In this document: piece after piece, positions 1 to 4,690 of the stretch
Layout: each line of letters starts with the position of its first letter
Position numbering within the stretch: position 1 is the stretch's first letter
From: an uncultured Ruminococcus sp.
GTDB taxonomy: Bacteria; Bacillota_A; Clostridia; Oscillospirales; Ruminococcaceae
DNA: 9,227 nucleotides
Direction: 5' to 3'
Assembly (NCBI GenBank): GCA_947303535.1
Contig: CAMYYQ010000021.1
Location: forward strand, 1 to 9,227
Made by a program: the position numbers and the translations under genes
Notes under the pieces: generated by a model
Told to the model about the DNA's origin: nothing
Databases searched by the model: none
What the model saw: the letters and a program-made list of their open reading frames with translations, nothing else

Positions 1-1
1 G

Positions 2-349
2 TTCAAGTACAATTACAGCAAAAAGCTCAAGGACATTCTCGTTGATATGGGTATGAAAGATGCTTTCGCTGATAAAGTTGCCGACTTCTCAAAGATAAAC
101 GATCTTACAGTTGACGGTGCACAGCCTCTTTATATAGGCGATGTTCTTCACAAGACAAAGATCGAGGTAACAGAAAAGGGAACAAAGGCTGCTGCTGTAA
201 CAGCTGTAATGATGATGGCAGCAACTGCTGTACAGCCTGTAAAGAAGATAATAAGAATTGATCTCAACAGACCTTTCGTATACATGATCGTTGACAAGAA
301 CAACGTACCTGTATTCATCGGTGCTGCAACACAGCTCGAAGAAAAATAA
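2..349 (+). CDS. Serpin (serine/cysteine protease inhibitor), C-terminal part
   Basis: The 5' end is cut off by the window edge, leaving 115 codons and the TAA stop; the ATG at 47 is internal. The translation follows the serpin C-terminus: a segment with DMGMKDAF and ADFSKI, then LYIGDVLHKTKIEVTEKGT (breach and strand s5A leading to the reactive-loop hinge), an Ala-rich hinge (KAAAVTA), the exposed loop (VMMMAATAVQPV), then LNRPFVYMIVDKNNVPVFIGA, matching the conserved NRPF and s4B/s5B end. Serpins trap proteases as suicide substrates. Counting 15 residues from the hinge Gly puts P1 at Ala in MMMAA-TAV, with an error of one or two residues. Small and hydrophobic loop residues suggest an elastase-like or subtilisin-like target, which is inference. 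No dockerin follows the serpin fold; the N-terminus, where a signal peptide would be, lies outside the window. The family call is firm; cellular location is unknown. Confidence 0.93.
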   Translation, partial: FKYNYSKKLKDILVDMGMKDAFADKVADFSKINDLTVDGAQPLYIGDVLHKTKIEVTEKGTKAAAVTAVMMMAATAVQPVKKIIRIDLNRPFVYMIVDKNNVPVFIGAATQLEEK

Positions 350-390
350 AGCTGTTTAAAATACGCAGAAAACATGATCACATATATAAA

Positions 391-426
391 ATACCGTCGG
401 GACAATGTTCTCGGCGGTATTTTTCT
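391..426 (+). terminator. Rho-independent terminator of the serpin gene
   Basis: An 11-bp stem is formed by 391-401 (ATACCGTCGGG) and 410-420 (CTCGGCGGTAT), with two G-T wobbles and an 8-nt loop, followed by TTTTTCTT. It lies 42 bases after the serpin stop. The T-rich tail runs into the -35 element of the next promoter, so the two units are separate but back to back. Confidence 0.88.
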
Positions 427-454
427 TGCTTTTAAGCCTAAAACAGTGTATAAT
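426..454 (+). promoter_or_regulatory. Sigma-A-like promoter for the first sigma/membrane-protein operon
   Basis: TTGCTT at 426-431, a 17-base spacer, and TATAAT at 449-454. Transcription would start near 461, giving a leader of about 110 nt before the sigma-factor start at 570. The -10 is perfect and the -35 keeps the TTG core. No separate ECF-type promoter was recognised, so autoregulation by the encoded sigma factor is not shown by the sequence. Confidence 0.6.
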
Positions 455-519
455 ATAATTAAAACAAAAAAATAATTCTAAACCTGTTACGTTTATGTTC
501 CAAAGGGAGAATAGATATT

Positions 520-564
520 ATGAAAGCCAACATGATGCATCTTAAAGCTTTACATAAGAGGTGA
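520..564 (+). CDS. Possible 14-residue leader peptide (MKANMMHLKALHKR)
   Basis: A short frame starts at ATG 520, nine bases after a reasonable SD (AAGGGAGA at 503-510), and stops at TGA 562-564. Its stop lies inside the AGAGGTGA SD of the sigma-factor gene, five bases before that start codon. A ribosome finishing this frame would sit on the sigma-factor initiation region, the geometry of translational coupling or of a control leader. The peptide is basic, with no known family and no run of one amino acid that would mark an attenuator. It could be chance; position and SD are the only support. Confidence 0.3.
   Translation: MKANMMHLKALHKR
557..564 (+). promoter_or_regulatory. SD that fixes the first sigma-factor start
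   Basis: AGAGGTGA lies about six bases before ATG 570. An in-frame GTG at 561 would extend the protein by three residues, but it sits inside this SD and so cannot be served by it. ATG 570 is therefore preferred. Confidence 0.75.
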
Positions 565-569
565 CCCAT

Positions 570-1136
570 ATGACACATGAAGAATATAAAAAGGCTTCCG
601 ACCGATCAAAGGAAGAAGCACAGCGTATAATATTCAATGAGTATTTCAAATATGTTTATACTATAGTTTTCAGCCGTCTGCGCAGCTGCGCCAGCCGTGA
701 GGATATTGAAGAATGTGTAGGAGATGTTTTTGCTGATGTATACATACATTATGACAGCAGCAAGGCTACCGGCGACAATATCTCAGGCTTTATCGGAACA
801 GTTGCCCGCAACAAGGCTGCCGATATGTACAGAAAGCTGACACGAAAAAGATTTACATTTGTTTCTGTTGATGACGAAGATGTTCCCGAACAGGAAGCAC
901 CCGAAAATACAGAAGCAGACTATGAGAAAAAAGAACTAAGAAGCAGCCTTATGAACTGTATATCACTTCTCGGCGAACCCGATTCAACTATTATAATGCA
1001 GAAATACTTCTTCATGCGAAGCTCACAGGAGATAGCAGATAAAGTGTCATTGACTCCCGAAGCTGTAAGAATGAGATGCAGCCGCGCTTTGAAAAAGCTC
1101 AGGGAAAAACTCACCGCTATGAACATATCACTTTAA
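570..1136 (+). CDS. ECF-type RNA polymerase sigma factor (first operon)
   Basis: The 188-residue product has the two-domain layout of ECF (group 4) sigma factors. Region 2 spans about residues 18-94, with the core-binding stretch DIEECVGDVFADVY (45-58) and the -10-recognition helix GFIGTVARNKAADMYRK (73-89). An acidic linker (100-120) follows. Region 4 spans about 123-184, with a helix-turn-helix at SSQEIADKVSLTPEAVRMR (151-169) and the basic recognition end ALKKLREK. The length is usual for the class. It would direct RNA polymerase to a small regulon when released from its partner. The downstream gene starts 13 bases after the stop, and its SD (AAAGGAGG, 1135-1142) overlaps the TAA, so the two are almost certainly co-transcribed. 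That gene encodes a membrane protein with anti-sigma topology. The target promoter motif cannot be read from this window. Confidence 0.92.
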   Translation: MTHEEYKKASDRSKEEAQRIIFNEYFKYVYTIVFSRLRSCASREDIEECVGDVFADVYIHYDSSKATGDNISGFIGTVARNKAADMYRKLTRKRFTFVSVDDEDVPEQEAPENTEADYEKKELRSSLMNCISLLGEPDSTIIMQKYFFMRSSQEIADKVSLTPEAVRMRCSRALKKLREKLTAMNISL

Positions 1137-1149
1137 AGGAGGTACAGTT

Positions 1150-2715
1150 ATGAACGATAAGGAGTTTGATCTTACAATGCTTGAAAATGCAGACAATGAA
1201 ACAATAAAACAAATCGCTGAAAACTGTCCTGCTTCCGATGAAGAAATGGAGAGGATGTTCGCTATGAGCAGAAAGATATATAATGAAAGAACCAAAGAAA
1301 GTAATAATAAAGATAATATCGAAGTATCAGGCGTAGAGCAGTACAGAAAGCCGATATGGCAGAAATTCACAGCTGTTGCGGCTGCACTGGTACTCACAGG
1401 CGGCGTTGTAGCAGGCGGAATGTATTTTATGAAGAACAAGAACAGCTTCAATACTAACGATCCTGTCCCTGTTGCAACATCACCTTCAACAAGCCCGTCA
1501 ACTCAGCCTGCTTCACTTGTTGAGGAAGGCTGTCCCTTCGGAGATATCTCCAATGATAAGGTACGTATAACATATGCCGCTATCACCCCCGGAGTTGTTG
1601 ATGTAAAACAGGATTTTGTAAAACAGCTTGCTGAAAACTTCAACAAGGGCAAATGGACAGAATTATCCGAAGCCAAACCGTTTGAAGGTGAATATTCAAC
1701 TCTTTTCATCTATAACAACGGAGATCCATATCAGCTCGACTGCTGTCTTTACAACACTGAAAACGGCAAGGGCGCATATGTAAAATTCAACAACGGCAAA
1801 GATCTAAAATATTACACAGGCGATGAATTTGTTGTAAAAGCAGTTCAGGGGCTTTACTCTTATGACTTTGATATGTCCGAAATCATCAAACTTGACGAAA
1901 CAGACTATGACGATCTTATCCATAAGGTATGGGCAGATCAGAAAGCTCAGACAAATGCCGAAGAAGTACCACTTCCTGAGTTTAGCAGTCAGAAAGATGA
2001 GCTTGCAGAGGCACAGCTCAAGGATATGGGTCTGAAAGTTGAAATAGTTAAGATCGCAGATATCACAGTAAAACCAGGCTATGTAATAAAGACAGAGCCT
2101 GAAGCAGGTACAAAACTTGCCGCAGGTTCAACTGTTAAACTTTACGTAAGCTCAGATGATACTTCCGAAGCATCAAATAATGACAACAACACAGTCTCAG
2201 CAGGAAATACAGAAAATGCAGAGCTTATCGCAAAGGCACAGAATTTCTACGATCAGGCTATCGAAGCCGACTTTAAATTCGGACGTTCAGCTCCGCAGTA
2301 CTTCAATATTGATACTATGAACTGCTTTACAGGTCCTGACGGTCGCACTCTTTCCTATGTATACGATATAACTCTTGACGAATTACGCTCTCAGTACCAC
2401 GAAACATTCAGCGACAGATATGCCGAAAACGATGCAACTATAGACAAATGGTATTCAATAAATGACGGTAAGTTATGCTGGATTACAGGCAATGCAGGTG
2501 TTGACCTTTACCTTGAAAGTGCAAAGGTTACAGAAGTACAGCGTCAGACAGACGACGAGATATTCTTTACAGTTGAAAGACATTACAGCGATTTCCGTCA
2601 TGTTGATATCGACGGCAGCTATGAACCACACACAGAAACAGATGACTTTTCAGTAGTTATCCAGCCTGACGGCTCATGGAAGGTGGGTAAATTCAACAAT
2701 CCTAAGCCCAACTGA
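1150..2715 (+). CDS. Membrane-anchored putative anti-sigma/sensor protein with PASTA domain
   Basis: A 521-residue protein with a strong SD (AAAGGAGG) seven bases before the ATG. Residues 1-72 form a hydrophilic, probably cytoplasmic head with acidic N-terminal helices. Residues 73-94 are one hydrophobic helix (AVAAALVLTGGVVAGGMYF), with KNK after it. A Pro/Ser/Thr-rich stalk follows (103-121). Residues 122-265 are an unrecognised alpha/beta-looking region. Residues 273-335 match a PASTA domain: VPLPEF, a helix with AEAQLKDMGLKVEIV, then PGYVIKTEPEAGTKLAAGS and TVKLYVS. After a Ser/Asn linker, residues 355-516 resemble the IseA/YoeB-type domain (TLDELRSQYHETFSDRYAEN, later LYLESAKVTEV and DGSWKVGKF); this is a weaker call. 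PASTA domains elsewhere bind peptidoglycan fragments. The position after an ECF sigma gene and the topology suggest a transmembrane anti-sigma factor sensing the cell wall, but no zinc-type (HxxxCxxC) anti-sigma motif is visible and that role is inferred. Confidence 0.85.
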   Translation: MNDKEFDLTMLENADNETIKQIAENCPASDEEMERMFAMSRKIYNERTKESNNKDNIEVSGVEQYRKPIWQKFTAVAAALVLTGGVVAGGMYFMKNKNSFNTNDPVPVATSPSTSPSTQPASLVEEGCPFGDISNDKVRITYAAITPGVVDVKQDFVKQLAENFNKGKWTELSEAKPFEGEYSTLFIYNNGDPYQLDCCLYNTENGKGAYVKFNNGKDLKYYTGDEFVVKAVQGLYSYDFDMSEIIKLDETDYDDLIHKVWADQKAQTNAEEVPLPEFSSQKDELAEAQLKDMGLKVEIVKIADITVKPGYVIKTEPEAGTKLAAGSTVKLYVSSDDTSEASNNDNNTVSAGNTENAELIAKAQNFYDQAIEADFKFGRSAPQYFNIDTMNCFTGPDGRTLSYVYDITLDELRSQYHETFSDRYAENDATIDKWYSINDGKLCWITGNAGVDLYLESAKVTEVQRQTDDEIFFTVERHYSDFRHVDIDGSYEPHTETDDFSVVIQPDGSWKVGKFNNPKPN

Positions 2716-2776
2716 TCACACGCATTTTTACTCCCTCCTTAAAGTTGAATTTATATATTCTGATAATTCGGCAAAA

Positions 2777-2807
2777 TAAAAGACTCCTCATACAGAGGAG
2801 TCTTTTA
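2777..2807. terminator. Bidirectional terminator between the PASTA protein and esterase genes
   Basis: A perfect 13-bp stem is formed by 2777-2789 (TAAAAGACTCCTC) and 2795-2807 (GAGGAGTCTTTTA), with a 5-base loop. Each strand has a T4 run at its 3' side, so it can end both convergent transcripts. The esterase stop codon (minus strand, 2790-2788) lies within the hairpin, at the loop junction. Confidence 0.92.
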
Positions 2808-3900
2808 TTAATATCTTTCTCAGAGCAACAACATCATAAACATCAATTATCTCATCTTTATTGATATCGTATTTTTCAAGTATTACATCACTGTTTGCTT
2901 CTGCGGAAGAACCGAGAATGAACTTCTGGAGCTTTACAAGGTCGGAGACATTATATTTGTTTTCGTCAGGCTGCTGAACAGTCGGAACATTTTTCAGATA
3001 CGAATCAATAAGCTCAGCCCAGTACTCTCCCATAAGCTTATAGCCCTTATTATTCGGGTGAACACCGTCCATGAGCTGAGTTTTTACATCTGTGATAACA
3101 CTTGAAACATCGGCATTTCGCAGCTGAGGACCTTTCAGCGAGCTTTCATCGGGACTCTGAGCATCTTTGTCCATATCCCAGCTGCTTAGTATCCTGACGC
3201 TCCTCATTTTCTGCACGACACTTGTAACATTTGCATTATAAGAAAGCAAGGTCTTATGTATATTTTCCTCCGCAACATCATCGGGATAGTTAGTCTGCCA
3301 GTCCGCAGAATGACGGTAATTGCCGAACCAGTCGTAAACACCGCTGCGGTTAGGATCAACATCGGGGATAGTAGTCACAAAAAGTGTGGAGCTTTCGGGA
3401 ATATTCCCCATAATATACTCAATAAGCTCTTGAAGCCTTTTATGTGCATTATCCATGTCATGATTGTCTATAACATCATTCGTACCTATCTGCAAGATAA
3501 CAATATCAGGCTCGCACTTGGCAAGACAGTCCGTAGACTTCAGCGTTTCAAGGATACCGTTTCTGCCCGGATACTCCTTTATAGCGTAGCCGCTGTAGCC
3601 CGTATTGTCATCATCATATGTAAAACTCTCCCCTGTTTCGCTGTCAGTAAACTCAGCCATGAAGTTATTTCCCTTAGAGCCTACCATATCAACGGAATAT
3701 CCCTTTTTAGTAAGTTCATTGTACAGGTACTTCCTGTAAGAGCCAGAAACTCCGTAGCCGTCGGTTATGGAGTCACCAATAGCCATGATCTTTATCTTAT
3801 CAGTTCCCTGCTCACTCAGTGCGCAGGCTTTTTTACTTGTAATATCAATCCCCGTAAAACAAACAGCCATAGCTGCCAGAACAGATACTATTTTACGCAT
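2788..3900 (-). CDS. Secreted SGNH/GDSL esterase, CE3-like, with C-terminal dockerin
   Basis: 370 residues from ATG 3900. A signal peptide (MRKIVSVLAAMAVCF...) has a likely signal peptidase I site after KKACA (about residue 27). The catalytic domain (36-305) carries the SGNH blocks: GDSITDGYG with nucleophile Ser44, TGYSG with Gly104, IGTNDV with Asn141, and DGVHPNNKGY with Asp278/His281. SYRKYLYNEL...VDMVGS after block I is typical of carbohydrate esterase family 3 (acetylxylan esterases), so removal of acetyl groups from xylan is the likely reaction. Residues 313-367 are a dockerin-like module: NVSDLVKLQKFILG, then YDINKDEIIDVYDVVALRKIL. The first repeat lacks a recognisable DxNxDG calcium loop, while the second keeps a divergent one. 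The dockerin would anchor the enzyme to a cohesin. ATG 3900 is chosen because AAAAGGAG lies eight bases upstream; the earlier in-frame GTG 3909 and ATG 3906 overlap or crowd that site. It is convergent with the PASTA operon and divergent from the second sigma operon. Confidence 0.9.
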   Translation of the reverse strand: MRKIVSVLAAMAVCFTGIDITSKKACALSEQGTDKIKIMAIGDSITDGYGVSGSYRKYLYNELTKKGYSVDMVGSKGNNFMAEFTDSETGESFTYDDDNTGYSGYAIKEYPGRNGILETLKSTDCLAKCEPDIVILQIGTNDVIDNHDMDNAHKRLQELIEYIMGNIPESSTLFVTTIPDVDPNRSGVYDWFGNYRHSADWQTNYPDDVAEENIHKTLLSYNANVTSVVQKMRSVRILSSWDMDKDAQSPDESSLKGPQLRNADVSSVITDVKTQLMDGVHPNNKGYKLMGEYWAELIDSYLKNVPTVQQPDENKYNVSDLVKLQKFILGSSAEANSDVILEKYDINKDEIIDVYDVVALRKILIKDSSV

Positions 3901-3908
3901 TTTCATCA

Positions 3909-3916
3909 CTCCTTTT
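3909..3916 (-). promoter_or_regulatory. SD that fixes the esterase start
   Basis: On the minus strand AAAAGGAG (3916-3909) is eight bases before ATG 3900 but only two before ATG 3906, and it overlaps GTG 3909. The spacing favours ATG 3900, which also gives a standard signal-peptide start (MRK). Confidence 0.75.
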
Positions 3917-3926
3917 GGTTTTTATA

Positions 3927-3955
3927 ATTTTACCATATAAGAATAAACTTTTCAA
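3927..3955 (-). promoter_or_regulatory. Sigma-A-like promoter of the esterase gene
   Basis: Minus strand: TTGAAA (3955-3950), a 17-base spacer, and TAAAAT (3932-3927). The start point would be near 3920, giving a leader of about 20 nt that contains the SD. No inverted-repeat operator was seen here. Confidence 0.6.
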
Positions 3956-4009
3956 CCGAATAAATAACCGATGAAGTTGATTTTTTACAGGAAATATACC
4001 TCCCTGTTA

Positions 4010-4038
4010 TTGCTTTATTTCCGCCCATATGTTATAAT
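4010..4038 (+). promoter_or_regulatory. Extended -10 sigma-A-like promoter of the second sigma operon
   Basis: TTGCTT at 4010-4015, a 17-base spacer, and TATAAT at 4033-4038, preceded by TG with one base between (TGTTATAAT). The -35 and spacing copy those of the first sigma operon. The predicted start near 4045 leaves a leader of about 180 nt, which holds a 7-bp hairpin (4084-4090 with 4102-4108, including one wobble) and no T run. The whole gene-free stretch 3901-4225 contains only this promoter, the divergent esterase promoter, the SD sites, this hairpin and the small repeat at 4137. Confidence 0.68.
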
Positions 4039-4136
4039 GATATTATAATAAGTATGTGTACTCAATAACGGCTTTAAGGCAGTTTCGCCGCGTATCACAT
4101 TCGGCGGACAAACAATTATATTTCACAACAAAATTT

Positions 4137-4154
4137 GTTCATAAAAAGTTCATA
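4137..4154 (+). repeat. Direct repeat GTTCATA, 11-base period
   Basis: GTTCATA occurs at 4137-4143 and again at 4148-4154, separated by four A's. The period is about one helical turn, as in some tandem operators. It lies in the leader of the second sigma gene, about 100 bases after the predicted transcription start. In such AT-rich DNA it may be chance. Confidence 0.3.
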
Positions 4155-4225
4155 GATTGTTTACATTTTTCTTTGCACATTCTGCCTGCGTGAACAGTTA
4201 TACATTAGTGAAGGGAGGTTTCAGC

Positions 4226-4684
4226 GTGTCAGTGGACATAAAAGATCAATACGATAAGATATTCCGCTACTGTTATTACAAGATTCACGACCGGGATAAA
4301 GCTGAAGATCTGACACAAGAGACCTTTCTCCGTTTTCTTGAAAGCTCTCATTACCACGATATGGGTAAGGAGCTCCACTATCTGTACACTATCGCAGGTA
4401 ATCTGTGTGCAGATGCCTATCATCGGAAGAAAACTGAAGAGCTTTCGGAAGATATGAGCGACGGAAAAGATTATGAGGACTTCATTCTCACAAATGTGGC
4501 ACTCGGCAACGCCATCAAAAAATTAACGGCCGAGGAACAGGAGATAATCCTGCTGCGTTACGTAAATGAAGTACCAATAGGCGTGCTGAGTGAGCTATAC
4601 GGGGTATCACGGTTCAAGATGAGCCGCATGATTAAGCAGATACTCACACGTCTGAAAAAAGATTTTAAAGGATCGGAGGGCTGA
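4226..4684 (+). CDS. ECF-type RNA polymerase sigma factor (second operon)
   Basis: A 152-residue product from GTG 4226, chosen because GGGAGG (4213-4218) lies seven bases upstream. The open frame extends back to TTG 4157, but the added residues are not sigma-like and no SD precedes them. Region 2 (about 7-70) includes YDKIFRYCYYKIHDRDKAEDLTQETF in the core-binding position and LYTIAGNLCADAYHRKK as the -10-recognition helix. Region 4 (about 95-147) includes LTAEEQEIILLRYVNEVPI and a helix-turn-helix GVLSELYGVSRFKMSRMI ending in basic residues. It is short even for an ECF factor, with a brief acidic linker. The next gene starts three bases after the stop, so translation is probably coupled. The two sigma factors in this window differ clearly in sequence, so they are not recent duplicates. 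Confidence 0.9.
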   Translation: MSVDIKDQYDKIFRYCYYKIHDRDKAEDLTQETFLRFLESSHYHDMGKELHYLYTIAGNLCADAYHRKKTEELSEDMSDGKDYEDFILTNVALGNAIKKLTAEEQEIILLRYVNEVPIGVLSELYGVSRFKMSRMIKQILTRLKKDFKGSEG

Positions 4685-4690
4685 AGCTTG
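4675..4690 (+). promoter_or_regulatory. SD and TTG start of the dockerin-bearing membrane protein
   Basis: GGAGG at 4675-4679 lies eight bases before TTG 4688, inside the end of the sigma gene. The next candidate, ATG 4700, is 20 bases from this SD and has only a weak AAAAGA near it. TTG 4688 is therefore preferred. Together with the GTG of the sigma gene, both members of this operon use non-ATG starts, which may hold expression low. Confidence 0.6.

Noticed and set aside
1128..1451. Minus-strand open frame at the start of the PASTA-protein gene
   Set aside because: Antisense to a well-supported gene; its hydrophobic composition comes from reading the opposite strand of the coding sequence.
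3256..3927. Long plus-strand open frame opposite the esterase
   Set aside because: It lies antisense to a clear SGNH esterase with all catalytic blocks, has no SD, and its translation has no recognisable family pattern.
4084..4108. Hairpin as a terminator or riboswitch
   Set aside because: The stem is only 7 bp including one wobble, and no T run or known aptamer sequence follows.
4157..4225. N-terminal extension of the second sigma factor from TTG 4157
   Set aside because: No SD before TTG, the added residues (FTFFFAHSACVN...) are not sigma-like, and GGGAGG is correctly placed for GTG 4226.
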